DNA from: Streptomyces paradoxus
GTDB lineage: Bacteria; Actinomycetota; Actinomycetes; Streptomycetales; Streptomycetaceae
DNA: 64,000 bases
Direction: 5' to 3'
Assembly: GCF_014202475.1 (NCBI RefSeq)
Contig: NZ_JACHGV010000003.1
Location: 340,355 to 404,354 of the forward strand
Under the pieces are notes generated by a model. That model saw only the letters and a program-made list of their open reading frames with translations, ran no database searches and was not told where the DNA came from. Of the stretch, positions 34,777 to 46,460 are shown piece after piece (within the stretch, counting starts at the first letter, position 1; each line of letters opens with the position of its first letter). The position numbers and the translations under genes are program-made.

Positions 34777-35695
34777 CCCGGGAGCGCGGGGTGCCGGCCC
34801 GGGCCGAGGTGATCGCCCAGGCGGTGCACCCGAGCCAGGCGGCCACCGCGATCCACAGCAGCACCTCTCCGGCGGTGTCGAGCCAGGGGACGTCCAGGGC
34901 GGCGGCGACCGCCAGGGCGGCCGTGGCCGTCACGACCGCGGCGAACACGGTCGCCCAGCGCCGCACGTCGTAGTGGTGGCGGGGCCAGAAGAGCTCGGCG
35001 AGGAGCAGGGCGACGCAGGCGATCAGCGCGAGCACGAGCAGCGTGACGGTCGTCGTGCGCAGGACGTCGGCGTTCTCCTCGTTCCACAGGTACAGGCGCG
35101 CGCTGTCGGCGCTGAGGAGCTCTGCCCCGGCCAGTGCGGACACGGCGAGGGCGCCGGCCGCGAGCCAGTGGTCCCCGCGCCCCTCCTCCACCTGCCGGGG
35201 CTGGAAGCGGAACAGGGCGAAGCCGTAGAGCGCGAGGCCCAGCCAGAACAGCACGAGAGCCGCGTGGGCGAGCCAGGCCGCCGTGTCGGCCGCGGCGAGC
35301 GTGGCGCCGAGCACCGCGAGCCCCTGGGTGGCCACGCAGCGCAGGAACACCGTGCCGCGCCGGCCCTCGGCCTCCGCGGTGAGCAGCAGCGCCCAGAGCA
35401 GCATGGCGAGCGCCAGCAGCGCCTCGGCCAGGGGCTGCCGGCCGGCCACGGAGAAGCCGGTGCCGAGGACGGCGGTCGCCGTCACGGCCGTGAGCGCGGC
35501 GGGCGTCTCCGTCCGCCACCCGCCGCGTGCCCGCTGGACGAGGCCCGCGGCCGCCGCCAGCCAGGCGGCGCAGGCCGGAACGAGGGCGGTGCGGGAGAGG
35601 ACGTCGTACCCCGCCGAGTCGAGACCGACCGACACGACGCCGGTCGCCAGCGCGTACGTCGACCACCAGGTGGCAAACGGGGAGGGACCGGACAT
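34754..35695 (-). CDS. Multi-pass membrane protein, TehA/SLAC1-like
   Basis: 313 residues with nine or ten membrane helices. The opening (TYALATGVVSVGLDSAGYDVLSRTALV) resembles the start of the TehA/SLAC1 anion-channel family (ATGIVSIAL... type). The pore Phe of that family is not identified with certainty. Possible role: export of a small anion or tellurite-linked transport; substrate not determinable. The 3' end overlaps the convergent gene by 23 bp. Confidence 0.6.
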   Translation of the reverse strand: MSGPSPFATWWSTYALATGVVSVGLDSAGYDVLSRTALVPACAAWLAAAAGLVQRARGGWRTETPAALTAVTATAVLGTGFSVAGRQPLAEALLALAMLLWALLLTAEAEGRRGTVFLRCVATQGLAVLGATLAAADTAAWLAHAALVLFWLGLALYGFALFRFQPRQVEEGRGDHWLAAGALAVSALAGAELLSADSARLYLWNEENADVLRTTTVTLLVLALIACVALLLAELFWPRHHYDVRRWATVFAAVVTATAALAVAAALDVPWLDTAGEVLLWIAVAAWLGCTAWAITSARAGTPRSRVRSRARR

Positions 35696-36034
35696 AGCGC
35701 CGATGCTAGAGAGCGCCGCCCGCGTTACGGGAGGGGCACGCGCGTGTGCCCCTCAAAAAGCGACGGGACTGTGGGTTCTCGGCGCTTCTGTCCGGTCGAG
35801 TTCTCGTGGTGGTACCGGCGGAGATAGGCGCTGGTCGGGGCGTGGCGAAATTGATGGCCGAAAATCAGCCCACATGCGAGGTAAGGAATCTGATGACCTA
35901 CGAGGCGAGCAGAGGGAGGGTGACGTTCCGTATTCCGCAAAAGCTCAAAACCAGCTCAACAGCCTATTGCGGGACATCTGATGCGGATAAAGTCTCACCC
36001 GTTTCCCAATCGAGGACATGACAAGGGAGCCTCT
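35696..36034. other. Lower-GC intergenic region, 339 bp
   Basis: Visibly poorer in GC than its surroundings from about 35754 on. It contains a 9-bp hairpin (35731-35739 with 35746-35754) followed by AAAAA, probably in the leader of the leftward membrane gene. Short open frames on both strands lack ribosome sites. The promoter of the secreted-protein gene must lie here but I cannot fix it. Confidence 0.4.
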
Positions 36035-36592
36035 ATGTTCACGCGTTCCGTCATACGTAACACCGTCGTCGCCGCAGCCGTGGCCATGACCGCCGTCACC
36101 GCTACGAGCGCCAGCGCCGCCGCCGACTTAGGCGCCAAGGAACCGAAGATCATCGCACTCGGAGGCAGTACGGGCCTCGAGATGATCGAAGGCGCCGAGG
36201 GCAAGGCCCTTCTGCAGGCCGACACCACCATGACTGCGGCTGCCGCCAATGTCTGCGGCTCCGGCTACACCATCTCCGCCGGCGCCGCGCGCTACGGCTC
36301 CAACGCCAGCCTTTACCTGTGGTGGAACGGCAAGTACAGCGGCTCCAACAAGCTGTACGACAAGTACATCTGCGGTGTCCTCTTCAACGACACCGGCTCC
36401 GCGCGCTACATGGGCATCCGGCTGAAGGACAACTTCACCGACACGCCTCACGCCGAGGACTTCGGCACGTTCAGCACCTACGCCGGGCCCGTCTACCAGA
36501 AGCGCGGCGGCTGCGGCGAGGCGTATTCCTATATGAAGTCCGGGAGCAATGTCGTCGTCGACAACACCTTCACGATGCCCGGATGCAACTGA
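36035..36592 (+). CDS. Secreted protein, similar to spore-associated protein SapA
   Basis: 185 residues. Sec signal peptide (MFTRSVIRNTVVAAAVAMTAV) with cleavage near ASAAA. The mature part has four Cys (NVCGSGY, YICGV, GGCGE, PGCN), implying two disulfides. The NVCGSGY start and the internal FSTYAGPV resemble Streptomyces SapA-type proteins, secreted during sporulation (recalled similarity, moderate). The ATG at 36035 has AAGGGAG six bases upstream. Codon use is less GC-biased than in its neighbours. Confidence 0.7.
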   Translation: MFTRSVIRNTVVAAAVAMTAVTATSASAAADLGAKEPKIIALGGSTGLEMIEGAEGKALLQADTTMTAAAANVCGSGYTISAGAARYGSNASLYLWWNGKYSGSNKLYDKYICGVLFNDTGSARYMGIRLKDNFTDTPHAEDFGTFSTYAGPVYQKRGGCGEAYSYMKSGSNVVVDNTFTMPGCN

Positions 36593-36603
36593 TCTCCATT
36601 CGT

Positions 36604-36640
36604 GACCGGCTGCGTCCCCTCGCGTAGGGCGCAGCCGTCA
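36604..36640. terminator. Candidate bidirectional terminator
   Basis: CGGCTGCG (36607-36614) pairs with CGCAGCCG (36630-36637); CCC and GGG inside extend the stem past one bulge. It lies between convergent stops. Confidence 0.55.
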
Positions 36641-36702
36641 CCGCCACCATCCTCGGCACCGCCGGGAATCCGGCAGATCCGAAGCGGCCCTGCAGAGACC
36701 TC

Positions 36703-37881
36703 TCAGGCCGGCCGCACCACGCTGTGGATGGCCGACTCGCCGTCGTAGTAGATCGACTCCTCGCGCACGTACGTGCCGGGCTTCGGGGCGTGGATCATCA
36801 TGCCGTTGCCGATGTAGATCCCGACGTGGGTGACGTCGTCGTAGAAGAAGACCAGGTCACCTGGCTGGGCCTGGGAGAGCGGGACCGTGGTGCCGGCGTT
36901 GACCTGGTCGTAGGTGGTGCGCGGCAGGGTGACGCCCGCGGCCTTCCAGGCGGCCTGGGTGAGGCCGGAGCAGTCGTAGGAGCCGGGGCCGACGGCGCCC
37001 CACACGTACGGCTTGCCGATCTGGGCGCGGGCGAAGGCCAGCGCCTTGTCGGCCTTGGTGGCGTACGAGGAGTCGGCCGGGGCCGTGGAGGTGGACGAGC
37101 CGGAGTCCGCCGAACCCGACGACGAGGATCCGCTGTCCTGCTGCTGAGCGGCCTCCTCCCGCGCCTGCTGCTGAGCGGCCTGCTGCCGGGCCAGCTCGGC
37201 GGCCTTGCGGGCGGCCTCCTCCTGCTTCTCCTTCTCGATCGCCGCGAGCCGGGCCTTCTCCTCGGCGGTCAGCTTCGACATCAGCTCGCGCGCGTCGGCG
37301 AGCTTGCGCTGGACGGTCGCCTTGGCGGTCTTCAGGTCGCTCTGCGACTCGGTCAGCGCCTCCAGGCTCTCGGTGGCCTCCTGGCGCTTCTGCATCGTCT
37401 CGGACTGCTGCGTGACGTAGTCGTCGACCGCGGCCTTCTGACGGCCCGTCATCCGGTCCATCAGCTGGGTCTGGTCGAAGTAGTCCTGCGGGGTGTCCGC
37501 GAGCAGGAACGTCGCCGTGTCCGGGGCGGCGGCGCCGGTGCGGTACTGGGCGGAGGCGAAGGACCCCAGCTCCTCGCGCGCCTCGTTGAGCTTCTGGGTG
37601 CGCTTCGCGACGTCGTCGATGAGGGCGTCGGCGCGCTTGCGCTGCTTCGCCGTCTTCTCCTTGGCCGCGTTGTACTTCTCGGTCGCCGACCCCGCCTGGC
37701 GGTAGAGGTCGTCGACCTTCTTCTCGACTTCTTCCAGGCTGGGCTTGTCGTCGGCCTCGGGGGCGGCATTGGCCGACTGGGACAGCAGGGCCACGGATGT
37801 GAGGGCCGCCGTTGCGAGGGCGGGGGTCCGTATGCCTGCCACGCGCGTACCCGTAGGACGCGACTTGCGGTGCGACGCCAA
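36703..37881 (-). CDS. Secreted NlpC/P60 peptidoglycan endopeptidase 2
   Basis: 392 residues. N-terminal signal region (TPALATAALTSVALLSQSANA), then long coiled coils (about 45-245) ending in a Glu/Lys/Ala/Gln-rich stretch, a Ser/Gly linker, and the NlpC/P60 domain with Cys304 in YDCSGL and His in VTHVGIYI. It is a paralogue of the gene at 32943-34001. The TTG start gives MASHRKSRP and has GGAAGGAG about 10 bases upstream. A c-di-AMP riboswitch occupies its leader, so wall hydrolysis is probably tuned to c-di-AMP and osmotic state. Confidence 0.9.
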   Translation of the reverse strand: MASHRKSRPTGTRVAGIRTPALATAALTSVALLSQSANAAPEADDKPSLEEVEKKVDDLYRQAGSATEKYNAAKEKTAKQRKRADALIDDVAKRTQKLNEAREELGSFASAQYRTGAAAPDTATFLLADTPQDYFDQTQLMDRMTGRQKAAVDDYVTQQSETMQKRQEATESLEALTESQSDLKTAKATVQRKLADARELMSKLTAEEKARLAAIEKEKQEEAARKAAELARQQAAQQQAREEAAQQQDSGSSSSGSADSGSSTSTAPADSSYATKADKALAFARAQIGKPYVWGAVGPGSYDCSGLTQAAWKAAGVTLPRTTYDQVNAGTTVPLSQAQPGDLVFFYDDVTHVGIYIGNGMMIHAPKPGTYVREESIYYDGESAIHSVVRPA

Positions 37882-37904
37882 GGGAGGCGACTCCTTCCAC
37901 GTTC

Positions 37905-38095
37905 CGCCTACCGGGTTAGCTGTCGGGTTCGGGCGGGTGGTTCGGAAGGTTTGCCCTACGGCCTGCTCCGCACAGGGAGTCGGGCCGATTCACCCCAGGT
38001 TCACGGTTGGGTCCCCGGCTCCGGCTGCCGCTGCGGCACACCGGACTCGGCGGAGGCCGCGCGGCCCGGCGACGTTCGCCGGTGGGGGTCATGCG
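37905..38095 (-). ncRNA. Cyclic di-AMP riboswitch (ydaO/yuaA class)
   Basis: Conserved blocks of the class are visible on the minus strand: AGCCGGGGACCCAA at about 38007-38020, GGGGTGAATCGGCC at 37983-37996, and the 3' block CCCGAACCCGACAGCTAACC followed by CGGTAGGCGG at about 37905-37934. The outer boundaries are approximate. It lies directly before an NlpC/P60 gene, the classical actinobacterial context. In this class c-di-AMP binding lowers expression. The predicted transcript start (about 38099) agrees with the 5' end of the element. Confidence 0.9.
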
Positions 38096-38105
38096 GCCTG
38101 GTCGC

Positions 38106-38135
38106 ACGGTAGCCAACTCGTGTGGCCCCTGTGAA
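38106..38135 (-). promoter_or_regulatory. Promoter of the riboswitch/NlpC-P60 transcript
   Basis: On the minus strand: TTCACA (38130-38135), an 18-base spacer, TACCGT (38106-38111). The expected start near 38099 is just upstream of the riboswitch. Confidence 0.6.
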
Positions 38136-38344
38136 GGTTGATGGGTGATATGCCCGATACATTTTCGTGACCTCGTTCATGAGCGTTGCAGGGAGTGAGA
38201 AATCGCGGGGGTCTGGTCCCGTTTTCTCCATGATTGCGGGGGGTGTAGCAGGGCGTGATCATGCGGTCATGGAGGGCGACAACGCGCCGCCGGCCGGTCG
38301 GCGCGGGCCCGGGCGCGCGGCGATGTTCTCAGGGCGGCGGCGGG

Positions 38345-38367
38345 CTGTCAGTGGGGCGCCCTAGACT
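38345..38367 (+). promoter_or_regulatory. RecA-NDp (PafBC-type) DNA-damage promoter of pcrA
   Basis: CTGTCAGTG (38345-38353), 8 bases, TAGACT (38362-38367). This matches TTGTCRGTG-N8-TAnnnT, with one mismatch at the first T. The predicted start is about 38374, three bases before the pcrA ATG. The motif is the LexA-independent DNA-damage promoter known from mycobacteria. Confidence 0.7.
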
Positions 38368-38376
38368 CGGAGAGCG

Positions 38377-40854
<2,478 letters not shown>

Positions 40855-40866
40855 TCCCGTGAGGTG

Positions 40867-40893
40867 AGCCCCGTCGGCCGGACCGGCGGGGCT
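40867..40893. terminator. Bidirectional terminator between pcrA and the M23 peptidase gene
   Basis: AGCCCCG (40867-40873) pairs with CGGGGCT (40887-40893); GGCC/GGACC inside add pairing. It lies between convergent stops. Confidence 0.6.
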
Positions 40894-40902
40894 GCCGGGA
40901 CG

Positions 40903-42444
40903 TTACGTCGGGTCGATGCCGTGGCTGCGCAGCCACGGGAGCGGGTCGATCGCCGAGCCGCCGGCCGGGCGCACCTCGAAGTGCAGGTGCGGACCGGTGG
41001 AGTTGCCGGAGTTGCCGGAGCGCGCGATCGCATCGCCCGCCTTCACGGTCGTACCCGAGGGGACCGTGTAGGTGGAGAGGTGGCAGTACCACGTCTCCGT
41101 GCCGTCCTTGGCGGTCACGATCATCATGTTGCCGTACGCGCTGTTCCACTGGGTGCGCACGGTGCCGTCGGTCGCGGCCATCACGGTCGTGCCGTACGAG
41201 ACGGGGAAGTCGATGCCGGTGTGCAGGGACATCCAGTTGATGCCGGACTGGCCGTAGTAGGCGCTGAGTCCGTGCCGCGCGACCGGCAGGGCGAACTTGG
41301 GGCGCAGCCGCTCCTTGCGGGCCGCTTCCTCCGCCGCCCGCTTCTTCTCCGCCGCCTGCTGGGCCTTGAGGTCGATGCGCTCCTGCGTACGGCTGGCCCG
41401 GTCGGCGAAGTCGTCGGCGCCGGCGGAGAGGCTCTGCAGCTGGGTGTCCAGCTTGTTGTTGGCGGCGGCCGGCTTGACCGGCTGCGCGTCCGCCGCGGTC
41501 GTCCGCGCCTCGGCGGCACTGTCGTCGGCGAAGCCGCCGACCGAGGCGGCGGCGATCCCGGCGACACCCATCACACAGGCCGAGGGCACCGCGATGGTCA
41601 TCAGCGCCGAGCGCTTGGGGGGTGTACGCCGGCGGGAACGGGAAGCGGCGCGCGAGGCCACCCGCGACGACGGGGCGGCGGGGGCGACATCTTCCTGACC
41701 GTCCAGGAGCGGGGTGACGACGGGCAGTTCACCGGTGGCGGCCGGCTCATCGCCGTCCGCGGCGGTGTCGTGGAAACCGGCCCCGGCGGACTCGTCGTGG
41801 GCGACCTGCTCGAACGTCGCGGTCTCGTGCTGGTCGAAGGTTTCGGCGGGGTGCTCGTAAGCGTCGGCTTCCGAAGCCGCGGTGCCGTCGGAGTTCCACT
41901 GTGTGGCGTCGTAGGCGCCCGTGTCGAAGGTCTGCGTGCCCCACTCCCACTGCTGGGTGTGGTCGGCGGGGTTGCCGGCCTGGTCCGGCTGGAGCCAGGC
42001 GCCGGACTCCCACTGCCCGGTGGCGTCGGGGGAAGGGGCCTGGGACGGGATGGCCGACATCGGCTGCTGCTCGGCCGTCCAGGAGGTCGTGTCGTAGACG
42101 CCCGTGTCGTAGGCGGCGTGGTGCTGGGCCGCGTAGGCGTCGTAGTGCACGTTCTCGTGCGTGCCGGTGGGCCAGTGGCCGGTGTCGTAGCTGCCCGTGT
42201 CCTGGCCGCTGCCCGGCATGTCGCCGAAGAGGGGGTCGGTCGCGAAGCTCGCGGTGACGTGCCCGGTGGCGTCGAAACCGGCGCCGTGGGTACCGGTGGG
42301 GTCAAATCCAGTGGCGGCGTAGTCGCCGTACGTGGTGAAGTCGCCGTACTGGGCTTCCTGGGTGCCGTACGACGCGTAGTGCGCGGAGGCGGCGTCGGAA
42401 GCCGGAGCCGGGGTCATGGTCCCCGACGGGTGACGGTCGTTCAC
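40903..42444 (-). CDS. M23 peptidase with long disordered cytoplasmic N-terminus
   Basis: 513 residues. The first 240 or so are low-complexity, rich in Thr, Asp, Gly, Tyr, His and Gln, with degenerate units such as DTGSYDTGHW and DTGVYDTTSW. Then come Arg-rich residues and one membrane helix (TIAVPSACVMGVAGIAAASVGG), a coiled coil (about 335-395) and a C-terminal LytM/M23 domain. Zinc ligands: His408 and Asp412 (HTGID) and His488 (HLHF), with His455 and His486 catalytic. It cleaves peptide cross-links in the wall. The GTG at 42444 follows AGAGAAG; a promoter lies about 50 bp upstream. Confidence 0.88.
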   Translation of the reverse strand: MNDRHPSGTMTPAPASDAASAHYASYGTQEAQYGDFTTYGDYAATGFDPTGTHGAGFDATGHVTASFATDPLFGDMPGSGQDTGSYDTGHWPTGTHENVHYDAYAAQHHAAYDTGVYDTTSWTAEQQPMSAIPSQAPSPDATGQWESGAWLQPDQAGNPADHTQQWEWGTQTFDTGAYDATQWNSDGTAASEADAYEHPAETFDQHETATFEQVAHDESAGAGFHDTAADGDEPAATGELPVVTPLLDGQEDVAPAAPSSRVASRAASRSRRRTPPKRSALMTIAVPSACVMGVAGIAAASVGGFADDSAAEARTTAADAQPVKPAAANNKLDTQLQSLSAGADDFADRASRTQERIDLKAQQAAEKKRAAEEAARKERLRPKFALPVARHGLSAYYGQSGINWMSLHTGIDFPVSYGTTVMAATDGTVRTQWNSAYGNMMIVTAKDGTETWYCHLSTYTVPSGTTVKAGDAIARSGNSGNSTGPHLHFEVRPAGGSAIDPLPWLRSHGIDPT

Positions 42445-42492
42445 CAACTTCTCTTTCGCCTCGACAACAGGGGCTGCCAGAGCAGTGCGGCG

Positions 42493-42522
42493 ACTGTACC
42501 CGGCGGTACGCGGGCACGACAA
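42493..42522 (-). promoter_or_regulatory. Promoter of the M23 peptidase gene
   Basis: On the minus strand: TTGTCG (42517-42522), an 18-base spacer, TACAGT (42493-42498). It predicts a leader of about 42 bases. Confidence 0.6.
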
Positions 42523-42663
42523 TCTTCGGCAGGTTTCGCGCGCGCAGGAAACGGGCATTCGGCCGTGTTTTGGCGGACGGCGGGCACGGGTTTGGCCCTG
42601 TGTTCGAAGTTTGTTCGAGGTTGATCGGTGCTTCGACGCCGAGTGATCGCTGTATGACGATTC

Positions 42664-43527
42664 TCAGGCGACCGTCAGACCGCCGGTGTGTTCGGCGGAC
42701 GGTTCACCCGCGTGTGCCGTGTCCAGAACCTGCCGTATGCCGTTGGCGACCGCGGGGTGCACGGGCAGGGCGAGATGGCCGATGCCGGTCACGCGCACGT
42801 TCTGCGCCGTCAGATCGGGATGGTCGATGCAGGCCGTCTCCAGCGGGTCCATCACATGGTCCAGGTCGCTCCAGAAGCTGACGAAGTGCGTACGGCAGTC
42901 AGGGGCGGGCAGAGCGAGCTCCTCGAGCACCGGTGAGCCGGGGCGCATCTGGCGCACGATGGGGTGCGCGTCGGCGAAGGGCGCCACCCGGGTTCCGGAA
43001 TGCGGCGTGCCGAGCGTGACCAGGGTCCGTACGCGCGTGTCGCCGCCGAGCCGCTGCACGTAATAACGCGCTATCAGTCCGCCGAGGCTGTGCCCGACGA
43101 CGTCGACCCGGTCGGCCCCCGTGCGCTCGCAGATCTCCTCGATGTGCCGGCCGAGCCGTTCGGCGGCGACCCGTATGTCACAGGTCAGCGGCGAGTAGTT
43201 GAGGGACTCGATCTGCTGCCTGCCGTGCTGGGCGAGGCTGCGGCGCAGCAGGACGAAGACCGAGCGGTTGTCGATGAATCCGTGCAGCAGCAGGACCGGC
43301 GGCTTGGCCTCCGTGGGCAGTTGGGCGGCGCCGTCCGCGGGCAGCGCGGGGACGGGGGCGCGGCGCTCCTGGGTGATGCCCGACGGATAGAGGAGGAGGT
43401 GCCCGGCCAGGATCGCGATCTCCAGGGCGGTGGCCTTCAGGAGAGCCAGGGAGAGTCCCGCCAGTCTGCCCGGCAGCAGGCGCTCGCAGAACGGAAGAAA
43501 GGGCAGAGCAGCCCACGTGACCTTCAT
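42664..43527 (-). CDS. Triacylglycerol lipase-like alpha/beta hydrolase
   Basis: 287 residues. An N-terminal hydrophobic region (residues 5-48) may be a signal anchor. The oxyanion motif LLLHGF at 80-85 and nucleophile Ser147 in GHSLGG are clear. A likely acid is in FWSDLDHVMDP, and the catalytic His in GIGHLALP near 250. The fold matches the class 2 (Streptomyces/Pseudomonas) lipase group. The ATG at 43527 has AGGAGG upstream. The substrate is an ester; the acyl length cannot be inferred. Confidence 0.85.
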   Translation of the reverse strand: MKVTWAALPFLPFCERLLPGRLAGLSLALLKATALEIAILAGHLLLYPSGITQERRAPVPALPADGAAQLPTEAKPPVLLLHGFIDNRSVFVLLRRSLAQHGRQQIESLNYSPLTCDIRVAAERLGRHIEEICERTGADRVDVVGHSLGGLIARYYVQRLGGDTRVRTLVTLGTPHSGTRVAPFADAHPIVRQMRPGSPVLEELALPAPDCRTHFVSFWSDLDHVMDPLETACIDHPDLTAQNVRVTGIGHLALPVHPAVANGIRQVLDTAHAGEPSAEHTGGLTVA

Positions 43528-44051
43528 GGCCGACCTCCTGTCGGCACGCGGGAGGGCGCCTCCGCCCCCCGTGTGCCCTCGTGGAAAGCAGCTGCGAAGA
43601 CGGCCGGCGATGACCGCGAGAGCGGCGTGAGCCGCGTGAGCTGCGGGGGCAGAGCGCGGCGTGTGGCGTATGTGACGCCGGTGGTGCGACGGAGGTCCCC
43701 GATAAGTGGGGTGACGAGGCTCCCCGCTGGTGCGCCGTGTCTGCCCTGCGTGCTGTGCGTGCGGTGCTTGCCCTGCGTGCTTTCGCCGAAGTGCCGTGCT
43801 GCCGCGGTCCGTGATGGGTGGTGCGGCGGAACGGCAACCCCGGTGCGGCTCCCCTTGCGCTTGTCCCATCGTGTGATTTCCCCCTCTGTATCCACCGCGA
43901 AACTGCCGGTTGCGGGATGCTGGAGATAACGTTCGTTCACTTGCCCGGACGGTTCGGGGTGAGGTGTTTGTGCGGTGCGGCGTGTACGTCTTGCCCGATG
44001 TGTGCGGTACTTGTCGGTACCGATGGATGTAGGCGCTTCATGGAGGCAGTG
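43528..44051. other. Intergenic region between lipase and icmB, 524 bp
   Basis: Holds the divergent promoters. A 13-bp direct repeat, TGCCCTGCGTGCT, occurs at 43742 and 43769 within a run of GTGC/GCGT words. The reading frame of icmB is open upstream to 43818, but its Cys-rich translation is not family-like and the start at 44052 is better. I see no other gene. Confidence 0.45.
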
Positions 44052-44468
<417 letters not shown>

Positions 44469-44647
44469 GCCACCGGCGGACCGGCCCGGATGCCGTGGTC
44501 CGGCCCCGGCCGGTGCGCCCTCGGTTCGGCGGAGCCGATCGGCCGGGTGGCCGGTCGCGACTGCCTCCGGCGTCCGCCCCGGTCGTCGGCACGCCGCGCG
44601 GCAGTCGGCCACCGCAGGGCACCCGCCTCCGAATGCGCCGGCGAGGG

Positions 44648-46324
44648 TCAGGCCGCTCCCAGCTCCTCGGCCATCGCCGCACGCAGACGCAGGGTCGTGA
44701 CCAGGCGCTGGAAGGCCTCCGCCCAGTAGCCCCCGGCTCCCGGCGACGCGTTCTCCGGTTCGTCGGGTACGGCCAGCAGCGCGTCCAGCCGGGATGCCTC
44801 GGACGGGTCGAGGCAGCGCTCGGCCAGGCCCATGACCCCGCTGAAACTCCATGGATAGCTCCCTGCGTCCCGAGCGATGTTGAGCGCGTCCACCACCGCC
44901 CGGCCGAGCGGGGCCGCCCAGGGCACCGCACACACCCCGAGCAGTTGGAAGGCCTCGGACAGGCCGTGCGCGGCGATGAACCCGGCCACCCACTCGGCCC
45001 GTTCGGCGGCGCCCAGCGTGCCGAGCAGCTTGGCGCGTTCGGCCAGGGACACCGCACCCGGCCCGCCCGCCTCCGGCGCCGACGGATCGCCGAGCAGCGC
45101 GCGTGACCACGCCGGGTCCCGCTGGCGCACCGCCGCCCGGCACCACGCCGCGTGCAACTCGCCCTGCCAGCCGTCCGCCACCGGCAGCGCCACGATCTCC
45201 CGGGGCGTGCGCCCGCCGAGCCGCCGCGACCACGTCCCGAGCGGCGCCGCCTCCACCAGCTGACCGAGCCACCAGGACCGCTCGCCGCGCCCCGCGGGCG
45301 CCTTCGCCACGACGCCGTCGCGTTCCATGCCCGGATCGCACTCGTGCGGCGCCTCGACGGCGATCACCGGAGTGGTCGCCGGGGTCTCTGCGGGTCCTTT
45401 CTCCCCGCCGGTCCCTCGGGGCGGGGAGGAGCGCATGTGGTCGATGGCGACGCACGCCTCCGCCCTGACCGCCATCCGGGCGGCGAGCGCCGAACCGGGC
45501 AGGGCCGACAGCAGTTCCGCGGCCGTCGCCCGGACATTGCGGCTGCGATCCGCCAAGGCCTGTTCCAGGAACGGCTCGTCGTCCGGGCCGAGGCCTTCGC
45601 GCAGCGAGTCGAGGAACATCAGCCGGTCCTCGGCCCGCTCCGTCGCCCAGGTCGTCGCGAGCAGGTCGCGCGCGGCAGCCGGGTCGCGAGAGCGCAGGGC
45701 GGACAGCAGGGCGACGCGTTCGGCGAACAGGCCCTCCTGCCACAACTGCCGGATCCTGTCGGCGTCCTCCAGGTGCGGCGGGGCCGCTCCGCCGCCCGGG
45801 GTCGCACGCAGGGCGAACCGCCAGTCCGGGTTCAGCCGGGCCAGCCACAGGGCTCGCGGCCCCGCGAACTCCAGCGCCGCCGGACGCAGGTCGGTACGCC
45901 CCCGGGCCGCGTCCAGCAACGCCGGGAGCACCTGCGGGGGCGGAGCGAAACCACGGGCGTTCGCCACCGCGAGCCACTGCGGCAGCAGCTCCGTCAGATC
46001 GGGCGCGGCGCCCCGCCGTCCGCCACCGGACGGGCCGGGGCGGTCGGCCAGCAGCATCGCCAGCCTGCGGGCGGCCGCCGGCGGCAACGCCGGACGGGCG
46101 TCCTCCGGAGCCGCCTGCGGACGCTCGGCCGCCCGCGCCGGACGCAGACCGGCCCGTCGCCGTACGGCCGCCACGGCCGCCGCGTCCAGCAGAGCCAGGG
46201 GTGCGTCCGGGCCCGGCGCGGTGCCCGGTGGGGTGCGCCGGTCGGTGCCCAGCAGCGCGGTGGTGACGAGCCCCTCCCAGGCGTCCGCGCCGGGCGCGTC
46301 CACAGGAGCGGAGGTCCTGGTCAT
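44648..46324 (-). CDS. DUF5691-type protein of the MoxR/VWA module
   Basis: 558 residues, Ala/Leu/Arg-rich and mostly helical. Repeated helix pairs such as DRLMFLDSLREGLGPDDEPFLEQALADRSRNVRATAAELLSAL suggest HEAT-like repeats. No catalytic motif is recognised. A central insertion near 325-350 is acidic and Pro-rich. The ATG at 46324 has GGAAG upstream. It lies 136 bp after the SWIM gene in the same direction, likely in the same transcription unit. Always-together genes of this kind (DUF5691, SWIM, MoxR, DUF5682, VWA) are known as a conserved neighbourhood, with function unsettled. Confidence 0.75.
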   Translation of the reverse strand: MTRTSAPVDAPGADAWEGLVTTALLGTDRRTPPGTAPGPDAPLALLDAAAVAAVRRRAGLRPARAAERPQAAPEDARPALPPAAARRLAMLLADRPGPSGGGRRGAAPDLTELLPQWLAVANARGFAPPPQVLPALLDAARGRTDLRPAALEFAGPRALWLARLNPDWRFALRATPGGGAAPPHLEDADRIRQLWQEGLFAERVALLSALRSRDPAAARDLLATTWATERAEDRLMFLDSLREGLGPDDEPFLEQALADRSRNVRATAAELLSALPGSALAARMAVRAEACVAIDHMRSSPPRGTGGEKGPAETPATTPVIAVEAPHECDPGMERDGVVAKAPAGRGERSWWLGQLVEAAPLGTWSRRLGGRTPREIVALPVADGWQGELHAAWCRAAVRQRDPAWSRALLGDPSAPEAGGPGAVSLAERAKLLGTLGAAERAEWVAGFIAAHGLSEAFQLLGVCAVPWAAPLGRAVVDALNIARDAGSYPWSFSGVMGLAERCLDPSEASRLDALLAVPDEPENASPGAGGYWAEAFQRLVTTLRLRAAMAEELGAA

Positions 46325-46460
46325 GAGCTTCCTTTCCGCGGGGCGCCCGGTAGTTGAAGGCTCGCCCTTACCGGTTGTCCCGTGATGCCTGAAAAATGCG
46401 TCGGCCGATGGGATGGGTGAGGCCGGCCGAAGTGCGGCGGGCGGAGCCGCTGCCGCAGCC

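Noticed and set aside
43982..44010. TTGTCGGTA upstream of icmB as a fourth DNA-damage promoter
   Set aside because: The last base of the upstream element differs and the sequence 8 bases on (TGTAGG) does not fit TAnnnT.
43818..44051. N-terminal extension of icmB
   Set aside because: The extra 78 residues are Cys-rich and unlike any B12-binding domain; the ATG at 44052 has a good ribosome site and gives the known family length.
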